Source: Lachnospiraceae bacterium V9D3004 (lineage in GTDB: Bacteria > Bacillota > Clostridia > Lachnospirales > Lachnospiraceae). From it: DNA of 64,000 bases. Below, one piece after another: positions 38,916-47,456 of the stretch; the stretch's first letter is position 1; each line of letters opens with the position of its first letter. The DNA is taken from contig JHWW01000002.1 of NCBI GenBank assembly GCA_000621985.1, positions 186,001-250,000 of the forward strand, given 5' to 3'. Below the pieces are notes generated by a model, which was not told the origin of the DNA, made no database searches, and saw only the letters and a list, made by a program, of their open reading frames with translations. Position numbers and translations under genes: made by a program.

Positions 38916-39910
38916 AAAGTATGAATATAATAAAGTATAAAAAAGATATAACTGATATATTATGTGGCAGGATCATTGAAGAAAGATATTATATTGAGAA
39001 GTATATGTGTTCCGGAGGAATGTCTGTTATTTTTTCCGGAACAAGAGTGGAAGACAATCGCAGGATAATCATTAAGGCGTGTGAACATGATCAGACAACT
39101 TATCGAAAGGCGCTAAAAAATGAATATGATGTACTTAATCTGATCAACGGATATAATAAAACCAAGAATGTCTTAAACAGTAACATTATAAGCAATAATA
39201 CAGGTAAGGGAATTATTGCAGGAATTCCGCAAGTGTATGATTATTTTACAAAAGAAAACACTGATTTTCTTGTGATGGAATATATTCAGGGCAAAACACT
39301 GGATAATGCTTTTAAAATGAATGATCATTCCGATGATACACGTATGAAGATTTTGCTTTTACTTTGTCATGTTATTCAATATCTTCATGACATGCCGGTT
39401 CCGGTATATCATTGTGACATCAAGCCTTCCAATATAATTATCGGAGAAGATAAAGATGGTGATTCCTTTAGCAGTAAAGGATGCATGGAAAGTGATCAAA
39501 GCGATACCCGGGACAACGCAGATATATATATTGATCATGAAGCGTACGGGGTTACCCTGATTGATTACGGAACGGCAGTTACAGGACATGACAGGCATGA
39601 TATAATAAGGAAGATGTCAGGACGATCCGGTATTACAGGATTCGGAACTTTGGCATATGCTGCACCCGAACAATTCATATCAGGTGGTTCTGTCACAGAT
39701 GTAGGAACGGATATATATGCGATCGGTGTTTTGTTGAAATATTCAGCGGAATATTTTGAAGATAAAAGAACAGCATCAGGATTAATAAAGATTGCAAAAA
39801 GGTGTACATTTAAACATATAAAACGCCGTTATGCAAACATGGCGGAAGTAATATGTGAGCTTATGACAATTGCCGGATTTGAAGGTTGCTGTAAGTCACT
39901 GATCATTTGA
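38912..39910 (+). CDS. Hanks-type serine/threonine protein kinase
   Basis: 332 residues from ATG 38912, whose ATGA overlaps the upstream stop. Kinase motifs: Gly-rich CSGGMSVIFSG, Lys in IIIKACE, catalytic YHCDIKPSN (HCD in place of HRD), DYG in LIDYGTAVTG (in place of DFG) and the APE-like YAAPEQF. The N-terminus carries a short extension. There is no transmembrane helix or PASTA domain, so it is a cytoplasmic kinase unlike PrkC. With the FHA protein and the PP2C-like protein it forms a phosphothreonine signalling operon. The activation loop insert (about residues 185-210) is acidic and longer than usual. Confidence 0.92.
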   Translation: MKSMNIIKYKKDITDILCGRIIEERYYIEKYMCSGGMSVIFSGTRVEDNRRIIIKACEHDQTTYRKALKNEYDVLNLINGYNKTKNVLNSNIISNNTGKGIIAGIPQVYDYFTKENTDFLVMEYIQGKTLDNAFKMNDHSDDTRMKILLLLCHVIQYLHDMPVPVYHCDIKPSNIIIGEDKDGDSFSSKGCMESDQSDTRDNADIYIDHEAYGVTLIDYGTAVTGHDRHDIIRKMSGRSGITGFGTLAYAAPEQFISGGSVTDVGTDIYAIGVLLKYSAEYFEDKRTASGLIKIAKRCTFKHIKRRYANMAEVICELMTIAGFEGCCKSLII

Positions 39911-39964
39911 ATTACGGAAACCGGATGTGTGAACTGTCGGATGAAAAGTTACTTATGATAATAG

Positions 39965-39993
39965 TTGACACATGAGTGAAATAAAATTATACT
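39965..39993 (+). promoter_or_regulatory. Promoter of the secreted esterase
   Basis: TTGACA (39965-39970), a 17-nt spacer and TATACT (39988-39993), close to consensus. Start near 40000, 50 nt before the ATG. Confidence 0.75.
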
Positions 39994-40051
39994 ATTTACT
40001 GTATGCACTTACTGGGGTAAGTGTTAATTTAAGAGAGGAGAGTATTTTATT

Positions 40052-42094
40052 ATGTACAGGAAAACGGGGGAACAATCTATTAAGAGCAGTCCGGTCATTA
40101 AGATCATGAGAGCACTGGTCGTATTGGCTTTGAGTATTGTGTTATTTGCCGGAGCTGCAAGTGCTGAAGCAGGTATGAGGAAGGAGCTTACCACATCAAA
40201 GACAGGACTTCCTACAGAGTGGAAGTTCAATGTTATCGCCGAGCCTTTTGCATGGGGCAAGGATGTTACGAGACTTATAATCAATGCAGGTCAGAGCTTT
40301 AATGCCGCTGATGTCAATGCCGCTGATTTCTCTGTTACGGGAAGACATTACAGTGAACAGGCCATGAGAGATGATTCTAACGGATCACGTAAGGTTATTG
40401 ATGCTTATCCTGTTGACGAAGAAGGCAACAGGGTTGAAGACAGTACATATATTGTAGTTGAACTTGAGTACGGCAAGGATGTAAAGGCTGCTCATCTCGG
40501 TTCAGCCAGTTATGCGAGTTATTATACACCGCTTACACCGTATTATACTGTTAAGTGGTCAAAGGTTGATGGTCTTGAGCAGGAAGGCGTTGCAGATCTT
40601 GTATGTGATGAATTCGAACTTAAAAGACATGTAGACGACTCTATTGCAGATTCAACATATAATTTTGTTGATTATGCTTTCTATTCACCAAAGAATGTCA
40701 GCGGTAAGGCACCTCTTATAATATTCTTCCATGGAATGGGTGAAGGAGGAGCAAGAGACCTTAACAATAAAGGAGTGCAGATGTACGCTTATCAGGAAGA
40801 ATATTTTGCTGAACCAGAAGTTCAGGAGATAATGGGCGGTGCCGCCTATGTACTTCTTCCGCAGGCTCCTGATCAGTGGCCTACTGACGGATTCACTAAT
40901 GAATCAAAATATCTTGAAGTAGTTAAGAGCCTTGTAGACACAATAATTGCACAGAATCCTGATATTGATACAGATCGAATATATATTGGTGGACTTTCAA
41001 TGGGTGGTTATATGTGTTGTCGTATGATCATCAATTATCCTGAAATGTTTGCAGCTGCATTCCCATGCAGCCAGGCTTATGCAATTACGGAAGAAGATGC
41101 GGAGAAACTGAAGGATCTTCCGATATGGGTAAGCTGTAGTGAGGTTGACGGAACATGTAGAATGGATCCGTATACTTATTCATCATATCTTAAGATCAAA
41201 GATGGAGGTAATAAGAAGTCGGTGTGCTGTGTTATGGAATCCTGCCAGCAAGATCCGAGGTGTACCTTCAGATTCTATACGACGGACAGTGATGATCCTA
41301 CAGTATATGAGATAGCATGTGATCCCGCAAATGAGAAGAGGGGAGATCTTACATGGAATAATGATACTTATGGCGGTCATGAGGCAGGATGGATACTTCT
41401 TTTCAATAATCAGGAATATTATATGGATGGCGATCAGAAGATATCAGTTATGGAATGGGTTGCATCACAGAGTCTTGTTGAAGAAGTCAAGCTCGACACA
41501 TCAAAGGCTAAGCTTAACTTTGCTGTAGGTGAGGAATTCAACAGTGACGGACTTGAAGTTAACGTAGTTAAGCGAGACGGATCAACCGGTCCGGCATCAA
41601 GTTATTCTGTATATCATCCCGATACCACACAGGCAGGTACCCAGAAGGTTAAGGTAACATGTTCCGGTAAGACAGTATATTATGATATAACTGTCGGCGG
41701 TTCACTTGCAAAACCTACCACAGCACCTTCAGCAACCAATGCTCCTGCAACAACACAGGTGATCATACCTTCAGCTGCACCGACACAGACTGTTGTTACA
41801 ACAAGTAAGAAAGCAGTTAAGGTTGGTAAGGTTAAGTCCATAAGTGTTAAGAAAAAGGGTGCAGGTAAGGTATATGTATCATGGAAGAAGGCATCAGGCG
41901 CCAAAAAATATGAGCTTTATTATTCAACAGACAAGAAATTCAAGAAGGGTGTTAAGAAGCTGACAATAAAGCAGACATCTATAACATTTAAGATATTAAA
42001 GTACGGAACAAATTATTATTTCAAAGTAAGAGGTTTTTCAGGAAAGACTTACGGCGGATATTCGCCAGTTAAAAAATTTAAAACCAAAAAATAA
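40052..42094 (+). CDS. Secreted alpha/beta-hydrolase esterase (LpqC/feruloyl-esterase-like) with Ig-like and FN3-like domains
   Basis: 680 residues. A signal peptide (helix about 17-38, ending ASAEA) exports it. Residues about 45-190 form a beta-rich N-terminal domain. The hydrolase core has LIIFFHGMGEGG near 225 (oxyanion loop) and the nucleophile elbow GGLSMGGYM near 314. A His in GGHEAGW is the likely third catalytic residue. This arrangement fits polyhydroxybutyrate-depolymerase-like and feruloyl or acetyl esterases acting on plant polysaccharide. A bacterial Ig-like domain (about 475-545), a Pro/Thr/Ala linker and a Lys-rich fibronectin-III-like domain (595-680) follow; the basic tail may bind cell wall or glycan. 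RBS AGAGAGGAGAG. It stands alone under its own promoter. Confidence 0.88.
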   Translation: MYRKTGEQSIKSSPVIKIMRALVVLALSIVLFAGAASAEAGMRKELTTSKTGLPTEWKFNVIAEPFAWGKDVTRLIINAGQSFNAADVNAADFSVTGRHYSEQAMRDDSNGSRKVIDAYPVDEEGNRVEDSTYIVVELEYGKDVKAAHLGSASYASYYTPLTPYYTVKWSKVDGLEQEGVADLVCDEFELKRHVDDSIADSTYNFVDYAFYSPKNVSGKAPLIIFFHGMGEGGARDLNNKGVQMYAYQEEYFAEPEVQEIMGGAAYVLLPQAPDQWPTDGFTNESKYLEVVKSLVDTIIAQNPDIDTDRIYIGGLSMGGYMCCRMIINYPEMFAAAFPCSQAYAITEEDAEKLKDLPIWVSCSEVDGTCRMDPYTYSSYLKIKDGGNKKSVCCVMESCQQDPRCTFRFYTTDSDDPTVYEIACDPANEKRGDLTWNNDTYGGHEAGWILLFNNQEYYMDGDQKISVMEWVASQSLVEEVKLDTSKAKLNFAVGEEFNSDGLEVNVVKRDGSTGPASSYSVYHPDTTQAGTQKVKVTCSGKTVYYDITVGGSLAKPTTAPSATNAPATTQVIIPSAAPTQTVVTTSKKAVKVGKVKSISVKKKGAGKVYVSWKKASGAKKYELYYSTDKKFKKGVKKLTIKQTSITFKILKYGTNYYFKVRGFSGKTYGGYSPVKKFKTKK

Positions 42095-42206
42095 AAAAAA
42101 TTGTTCAGTACCCCACAGTAGAATATGGAATAATATTGGAAAACATTATTTCAGATAGAACTAACTGCAAATCAAGGGGCAAAATAGTTACAATCATAAT
42201 AAGTAT

Positions 42207-42255
42207 GGGGGTGCAAACAGGCATGTTATACGCCTGCAGCAGCCCCCTTGTTATA
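42207..42255 (+). terminator. GC-rich hairpin upstream of fliB
   Basis: GGGGG (42207-42211) pairs with CCCCC (42243-42247), with inner GC/GC and CAGGC/GCCTG. A T-rich run follows, so a terminator of the esterase transcript or a leader attenuator is likely. The 318-nt gap also holds TGTTCAGTACCCCA (42102-42115) and the small repeat at 42301-42320. No clear promoter was found. Confidence 0.6.
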
Positions 42256-42412
42256 TTTTTTGAAAGTTGCAAAGAGAAGCCTTTTGCATTCTATGTAAAA
42301 AATTGCTATGCATTTACTATAAAAAAAACGATCCGTTACGGATTCATTATTAATATTTCGAAGATGACCACGGGGGATATAACTCACATAATTAATTAGG
42401 GAGAAAAGGATC

Positions 42413-43579
42413 ATGATTCACGAATATCCGGCATATTATACCGAATTCCGGTGTATAGGCGGCAAATGCAAAGACAGTTGCTGTATATCATGGGAACTTG
42501 ATATTGATGATGAGACGTATGAATATTATAAAAGCGTTCAGGGAGAATTCGGCGACAGACTGAGAAGATCGATGAACAATGATGACGGGAATACATTTGT
42601 GCTTTGCGATGACGGCAGGTGCCCGTTTTTGAATAAAGAGAATCTCTGTGACATATATACCGAACTCGGAGAAGCGAGTCTCTGCAATGTGTGTACGGAA
42701 TTCCCGCGAAGTCATGAGACAATAGGTGATTATACCCGGTCGGATGTCGGATTGTCTTGTCCGGAGGCTGCAAGACTTATAATAACGGGTGATATTAATT
42801 ACGTTACCCATATTGATAAGTATGACAGCGGAGAGAGGCTCAACAGGAGTGATAAGAAAAGGCTTAAGACAATTCTTGCCATAAAAGACGGGCTTATAGA
42901 TTATATAGAGAGTGATATGTATGATGAAGCAGGCATCCCACCGGCAGGAAAAGCTGATAGCACAAAAGAAGGAACAGACAATAGCTCATGGAAAACGAAA
43001 GCTAACACCATGGTAAAATATGTTGAAAAATGGCAACTGCAATGGAATGACGAAGATTATAAGAAAATAGATGCAAAGATTGATGCAAAGATTGATGCAA
43101 AGATTGATTCAAAGCGAGGAAATAATAGTGGACTGAAAGAAGAACCCGAAGAGAAGATATCAACACACGAAAAAAGGCTTGATATGCTTGATATTATAGA
43201 AAAACTTGAACTGCTTGATGATACACTTGCTTCATGGGCAAAAAAGTATAAGGAATTATATGATGAAACTTCCTGGAGTGAATTTGTCAGAGAAAGAGGC
43301 TCCTTATATGACGTTTGGATGGAAAAGATCATGGCTTATTATATATTCAGATATATGATAAGAGCATATTATGATAATAATATTCAGACAAAGATCGATA
43401 TGGCTGTATATTCATGCTCGGTGATAGAGTGCGTGGATTATGTCAGATGGCTTGAAAACGGGCGTTGTTTTCAAGTGGAAGACATGATTGATATCGCCCG
43501 TAAATATGCCAAAGAGATAGAACATTCAGAAGAAAATCTTGAATATATTGAGGAAGAATTCCTGTTTGCGGGGGTATAA
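42413..43579 (+). CDS. fliB: FliB-like flagellin lysine N-methylase family protein
   Basis: 388 residues. The N-terminal half carries the family's cysteine pattern: YTEFRCIGGKCKDSCCISWE near residue 10, then FVLCDDGRCPFLNKENLCDIY near 63, and SLCNVCTEFPR near 88. This pattern suggests an iron-sulfur centre. In Salmonella FliB methylates flagellin lysines; in Lachnospiraceae relatives are common and their substrate is not established. No flagellar gene lies in the window. A run of IDAK units near residues 220-234 comes from a 12-nt tandem repeat. RBS AGGGAGAAAAGG. Confidence 0.85.
   Translation: MIHEYPAYYTEFRCIGGKCKDSCCISWELDIDDETYEYYKSVQGEFGDRLRRSMNNDDGNTFVLCDDGRCPFLNKENLCDIYTELGEASLCNVCTEFPRSHETIGDYTRSDVGLSCPEAARLIITGDINYVTHIDKYDSGERLNRSDKKRLKTILAIKDGLIDYIESDMYDEAGIPPAGKADSTKEGTDNSSWKTKANTMVKYVEKWQLQWNDEDYKKIDAKIDAKIDAKIDSKRGNNSGLKEEPEEKISTHEKRLDMLDIIEKLELLDDTLASWAKKYKELYDETSWSEFVRERGSLYDVWMEKIMAYYIFRYMIRAYYDNNIQTKIDMAVYSCSVIECVDYVRWLENGRCFQVEDMIDIARKYAKEIEHSEENLEYIEEEFLFAGV
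43067..43114 (+). repeat. 12-nt tandem repeat within fliB
   Basis: About four copies of GATGCAAAGATT, the last with one change, encode IDAK units. The unit is a multiple of three, so changes in copy number keep the frame. It falls between the Cys-rich domain and the C-terminal helices, in a poorly conserved-looking linker. Confidence 0.85.
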
Positions 43580-43603
43580 GGTTTATAACTGTTCAGCACC
43601 CCA

Positions 43604-43668
43604 GTTCCTTGTCGCTTCGCGCCAAGGAACATTTGGGCGTCCGAGACGCTTCGCGTCTTGTCCGCCCC
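43604..43668. repeat. Short relative of the cloverleaf elements (fliB-asd)
   Basis: Hairpin A: GTTCCTTG (43604-43611) with CAAGGAAC (43623-43630) and tip CGC-TTC-GCG. Hairpin B: GGGCG (43635-43639) with CGCCC (43663-43667) and a perfect inner stem AGACGC-TTC-GCGTCT (43644-43658). Read on the minus strand, hairpin B aligns closely with arm 2 of the element at 29648. No closing outer stem is seen, so it may be a remnant. The rest of the 43580-43799 gap is AT-rich without an obvious promoter. Confidence 0.75.
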
Positions 43669-43799
43669 ATGAAATCATAAAAAAATTATAAAAAACACAA
43701 ATTTATGGTTTTAATAATCTGATTTTTGGTGTAGAATGAATCGGATAATGATAAGCAGATGTACTTATTGTAATAATTTAATAGTTGGAGGATATGAAA

Positions 43800-44885
43800 A
43801 TGAGCGAGAAATTAAAAGTAGGTATTCTTGGTGGAACAGGTATGGTCGGACAGAGATTCATATCTCTGCTTGAGAATCATCCGTGGTTTGAAGTAGTATG
43901 TATTGCTGCAAGTCCGAGAAGTGCAGGAAAGACTTACGAAGAGGCTGTAGGCGGAAGATGGAAGATGACTACACCTATGCCGGAAGCTGTTAAGAATATT
44001 GTTGTAAATGATGTAAATGATATAGAGACTGTAAGCAGCAAAGTTGATTTTGTATTCAGCGCTGTTGACATGACAAAGGATGAGATAAGGGCTATTGAAG
44101 AGGCTTATGCAAAGACAGAGACACCGGTTGTATCAAATAACAGCGCGCACAGATGGACACCTGATGTACCTATGGTAGTTCCGGAACTTAACCCTGAGCA
44201 TCTTGCTGTTATAGCAGATCAGCAGAAGCGTCTCGGTACTACAAGAGGATTCATAGTAGTTAAGCCTAACTGTTCTATCCAGAGTTATACGCCGGCGCTT
44301 CATGCACTTCGTGAATTCAAACCGCTTAAGGTTGTTGCTTCAACTTATCAGGCAATATCAGGTGCAGGAAAGACATTTAAAGACTGGCCTGAGATGGAAG
44401 GCAATATTATTCCTTACATCAGCGGCGAGGAAGAAAAGAGCGAGCAGGAGCCACTTCGTATATGGGGAACCGTAAAAGACGGAGTTATTGTAAAGGCTGA
44501 ACTTCCTGTAATAACAAGCCAGTGTATAAGAGTTCCGGTTCTCAACGGACATACGGCAACAGTATTCGTTACTTTCGAGAAAAAGCCTGAAAAGGAACAG
44601 ATGATAGAGTTGTGGAATAATTTCAAAGGACTTCCTCAGGAGCTAGATCTTCCAAGTGCACCAAAGCAGTTTATCAGATATATGGAAGAAGATAACAGAC
44701 CTCAGGTTCAGCTTGATGTAGATTATGAGAACGGAATGGGAGTTACTCTCGGAAGACTTCGTGAGGATATAATATTCGATTATAAGTTTGTTGGTCTTTC
44801 ACACAATACTGTAAGAGGAGCAGCAGGCGGAGCAGTTCTTATTGCCGAACTTCTTAAGGCACAGGGAAGGATCACGGCAAAATAA
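43800..44885 (+). CDS. asd: Aspartate-semialdehyde dehydrogenase
   Basis: 361 residues from ATG 43800, 8 nt after GGAGG; in-frame starts at 43785 (TTG) and 43794 are too close to or before that site. It reduces aspartyl phosphate to aspartate semialdehyde on the way to lysine, threonine, methionine and cell-wall diaminopimelate. The NADP loop VGILGGTGMVGQRF is at the N-terminus, the catalytic Cys is in VKPNCSIQSY near 160, and the substrate His is in CIRVPVLNGHTA near 245. The pattern matches the longer archaeal/clostridial-type enzyme. A terminator follows. Confidence 0.96.
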   Translation: MSEKLKVGILGGTGMVGQRFISLLENHPWFEVVCIAASPRSAGKTYEEAVGGRWKMTTPMPEAVKNIVVNDVNDIETVSSKVDFVFSAVDMTKDEIRAIEEAYAKTETPVVSNNSAHRWTPDVPMVVPELNPEHLAVIADQQKRLGTTRGFIVVKPNCSIQSYTPALHALREFKPLKVVASTYQAISGAGKTFKDWPEMEGNIIPYISGEEEKSEQEPLRIWGTVKDGVIVKAELPVITSQCIRVPVLNGHTATVFVTFEKKPEKEQMIELWNNFKGLPQELDLPSAPKQFIRYMEEDNRPQVQLDVDYENGMGVTLGRLREDIIFDYKFVGLSHNTVRGAAGGAVLIAELLKAQGRITAK

Positions 44886-44916
44886 GCAAAAAATTGTTTC
44901 TCAAAACCTAAGTGCA

Positions 44917-44970
44917 CAAAAACCATACATTACATATTCGTAACTGATATTGTATTGTGTGGTTTTTTTT
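44917..44970 (+). terminator. Terminator after asd
   Basis: AACCATACA (44921-44929) pairs with TGTGTGGTT (one G-T pair) at 44956-44964, followed by a long T run. Confidence 0.75.
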
Positions 44971-45008
44971 GTTAAACTGTTACTGAATGCGAGAGGAGGG
45001 AACTGTTT

Positions 45009-46298
45009 GTGGAACTGTTGATCAAGAACGGACATCTTATCGATCCGGAAGCCAATCGTGACGGAATCCATGATATTCTTATTAAAGACGGGATAATTGA
45101 TATCGTTGCCGGGAAAAGTAAAAATATAGTCACCGATTCGGTTGATAAGGTAATAGATGCAAAAGGGTTATATGTAATGCCGGGTTTTGTTGACCTTCAT
45201 GTTCATTTCAGAGATCCGGGTCTTACATACAAAGAAACCGTCAAAAGCGGAAGCCATGCTGCTGCAGCAGGCGGATATACATCGGTATTCTGTATGCCCA
45301 ATACGAAGCCTGTAATAGATTCTGTTGAAAATTACGAGCTGCTCACTAATATAATAAAGTGTGATTCGCATATAAATGTATATCCGGTCGGAGCAGTTAC
45401 GAAAGGACAGCAGGGAAATGAACTTGCCGAGATAGAAGATATGGCTGATATGGGAATGAAAGCCATAAGCGAAGACGGAAAGTCTGTTATGAATTCTGCA
45501 ATATATCGCAGAGCAATGAATATTGCAAAAGAAAAGAATATTACTGTGTTTGCTCATTGTGAGGATATTAATCTTGTAGAAGGCGGAGTGATGAACGCCG
45601 GAAAGAGAGCCGATGAGCTCGGACTTCCGGGGATAAGCAATGCCGTTGAAGACATAATTACGGCAAGAGATATCCTTCTTGCAAAAGAAACCGGTGTAAA
45701 GCTTCATCTCTGCCACTGTTCCACTAAAGACAGTGTCTTCATGGTGAAAGCTGCAAAAGAAGCAGGCGTTGCCGTTACTGCAGAGGTGTGTCCGCATCAT
45801 TTTACGTTATCTGATGAAGATATACCCGGGGATGATGCCAATTATAAGATGAATCCGCCTTTAAGATCACGTGAGGATGTTGAAGCGTTGCTTAACGGAC
45901 TGAACGAAGGAATAATAGAGGTTATATCAACGGATCACGCACCGCACAGCGCCGAAGAAAAGAGCGGTTCAATGAAAAACGCCCCTTTCGGAATAGTAGG
46001 GCTTGAAACTTCATTTGCATTGTCATATTCCGAACTTGTATGCAAAGGAGTACTGTCACTTCCGGGACTTGTCAGATGCATGAGCACGAATCCGGCTAAG
46101 ATAGCAGGGATAGACAGGGGAAGTCTTGCAGAGGGTAAGATTGCTGATATAGTCATAGTTGATCTTGACAGAGAATATAAGATAGATCCTTCTTCATTCA
46201 GATCAAAGGGAAGGAATACACCTTTTGGCGGAAGAACAGTAAGAGGAAAAGTTGTAAAGACAATCGTTAACGGTTACGAAGTGTATTCGGAAGAATAA
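45009..46298 (+). CDS. pyrC: Dihydroorotase
   Basis: 429 residues with a GTG start at 45009, 8 nt after GAGGAGGGA; no ATG is better placed. It closes carbamoyl aspartate to dihydroorotate in pyrimidine synthesis. Metal ligands are in VDLHVHFRDPG near residue 56, with later His residues in FAHCED, CHCSTKD and the Asp of ISTDHAPHS near 305. The pattern is that of the class I, Bacillus-type zinc enzyme. pyrF follows after 57 nt. Confidence 0.96.
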   Translation: MELLIKNGHLIDPEANRDGIHDILIKDGIIDIVAGKSKNIVTDSVDKVIDAKGLYVMPGFVDLHVHFRDPGLTYKETVKSGSHAAAAGGYTSVFCMPNTKPVIDSVENYELLTNIIKCDSHINVYPVGAVTKGQQGNELAEIEDMADMGMKAISEDGKSVMNSAIYRRAMNIAKEKNITVFAHCEDINLVEGGVMNAGKRADELGLPGISNAVEDIITARDILLAKETGVKLHLCHCSTKDSVFMVKAAKEAGVAVTAEVCPHHFTLSDEDIPGDDANYKMNPPLRSREDVEALLNGLNEGIIEVISTDHAPHSAEEKSGSMKNAPFGIVGLETSFALSYSELVCKGVLSLPGLVRCMSTNPAKIAGIDRGSLAEGKIADIVIVDLDREYKIDPSSFRSKGRNTPFGGRTVRGKVVKTIVNGYEVYSEE

Positions 46299-46355
46299 GA
46301 TGATTAACCGGACGGTATATCATATGGATAATAACTATATAGGAGGAATATAACA

Positions 46356-47276
46356 ATGATAAATAAACTAATTGAAAACATTAAGAAAACCGAGGCACCG
46401 ATCGTAGTTGGCCTTGATCCCATGCTGGATTATGTCCCTTCACATATCCGTGAACAGTCATTTAATGACTGTGGAGAGACACTAGAAGGTGCGGCGATGG
46501 CAATATGGAGGTACAATAAAGAGATCATTGATGCAGTATATGATCTGATACCTGCTGTAAAACCTCAGATAGCAATGTATGAACAGTTTGGTCTGCCGGG
46601 CCTTGCAGTATTTAAGAATACGGTTGACTACTGCAAAGCCAAGGGCCTTGTTGTAATTGGAGATATCAAGCGAGGAGACATAGGTTCAACATCGGCTGCA
46701 TATGCGACCGGTCATATCGGAAAGACAAAAGTCGGAGATAATTACATATCAGCATTTGATGAGGATTTCATAACAGTCAATCCGTATCTTGGAACAGACG
46801 GAATCAAGCCGTTTGCAGATGTGTGTCGAACAGAACATAAAGGAATGTTCATACTTGTAAAAACATCCAATCCGTCAAGCGGTGAATTCCAGGACAGACT
46901 GATCGACGGTGTCCCTTTATATGAGCATGTTGCTGCCAAGGTTGCAGAGTGGGGCAGTGATGTCATGGGTGATGATTACAGTTATGTCGGTGCGGTTGTC
47001 GGAGCTACTTATCCGGAGATGGGCAAAGTGCTTCGTAACATCATGCCAAAGTCTTATATCCTTGTTCCCGGTTACGGTGCACAGGGCGGTAAGGGAAGTG
47101 ATCTTGGAAACTTCTTTAACAAGGATGGTCTTGGTGCGATCGTCAATTCTTCCAGAGGGATCATAGCTGCATATAAGCAGGATAAATATGCAGCTTACGG
47201 CGAGAAAGGATTTGCGGACGCTTCAAGAGCAGCAGTTCTTGATATGAAAGAAGACTTAAAACAGGCATGGATGTAA
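46356..47276 (+). CDS. pyrF: Orotidine 5'-phosphate decarboxylase (long type)
   Basis: 306 residues, the longer subfamily related to mycobacterial and clostridial enzymes rather than the ~230-residue E. coli form. It makes UMP from OMP. VVGLDPMLDYVP near residue 18 and the catalytic DIKRGDIGSTSAAY near 107 (Asp-Lys-x-x-Asp) are clear; GAVVGATYPE and LVPGYGAQGG are C-terminal phosphate-binding parts. RBS TAGGAGGAAT. pyrC-pyrF lie together, while carAB and pyrG are 10-25 kb upstream. Confidence 0.95.
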   Translation: MINKLIENIKKTEAPIVVGLDPMLDYVPSHIREQSFNDCGETLEGAAMAIWRYNKEIIDAVYDLIPAVKPQIAMYEQFGLPGLAVFKNTVDYCKAKGLVVIGDIKRGDIGSTSAAYATGHIGKTKVGDNYISAFDEDFITVNPYLGTDGIKPFADVCRTEHKGMFILVKTSNPSSGEFQDRLIDGVPLYEHVAAKVAEWGSDVMGDDYSYVGAVVGATYPEMGKVLRNIMPKSYILVPGYGAQGGKGSDLGNFFNKDGLGAIVNSSRGIIAAYKQDKYAAYGEKGFADASRAAVLDMKEDLKQAWM

Positions 47277-47313
47277 CAAATATTCACAGGACACAAAACT
47301 TTCACAAAAAAAA

Positions 47314-47340
47314 TTAGCACTCACCTCTTGACAGTGCTAA
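47314..47340 (+). promoter_or_regulatory. CIRCE operator (HrcA site) before hsp20
   Basis: TTAGCACTC (47314-47322), nine bases, then CAGTGCTAA (47332-47340), matching the CIRCE consensus except one base at the start of the second half. It overlaps the -35 box of the hsp20 promoter, so HrcA would block transcription until heat shock. Confidence 0.93.
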
Positions 47341-47356
47341 CAAAAGGTGGTATAAC
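47328..47356 (+). promoter_or_regulatory. hsp20 promoter
   Basis: TTGACA (47328-47333), a 17-nt spacer and TATAAC (47351-47356). Start near 47363, giving a leader of about 95 nt. Confidence 0.8.
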
Positions 47357-47405
47357 GTAGTCAGAACAAAGGAACAGAGAAGATTCAAAGAAGTGAATCC
47401 GAACA

Positions 47406-47447
47406 CTCCTTCCCTTGCTCAGAAAGAAAATGATTTTTGAGAAGGAG
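47406..47447 (+). promoter_or_regulatory. Hairpin hiding the hsp20 ribosome binding site (candidate RNA thermometer)
   Basis: CTCCTTC (47406-47412) pairs with GAAGGAG (47441-47447), the Shine-Dalgarno itself. Above a 6-nt bulge, TCAGAAA (47419-47425) pairs with TTTTTGA (47434-47440). The SD is thus sequestered by a weak stem, as in heat-responsive small-heat-shock-protein leaders. Confidence 0.55.
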
Positions 47448-47456
47448 GAATGACCT

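Noticed and set aside
42136-42399. 87-residue ORF upstream of fliB
   Set aside because: It starts at TTG without a ribosome binding site and runs through a hairpin and a repeat; composition is like non-coding sequence.
43067-43114. CRISPR array
   Set aside because: Units are 12 nt, contiguous and in frame; no spacers exist.
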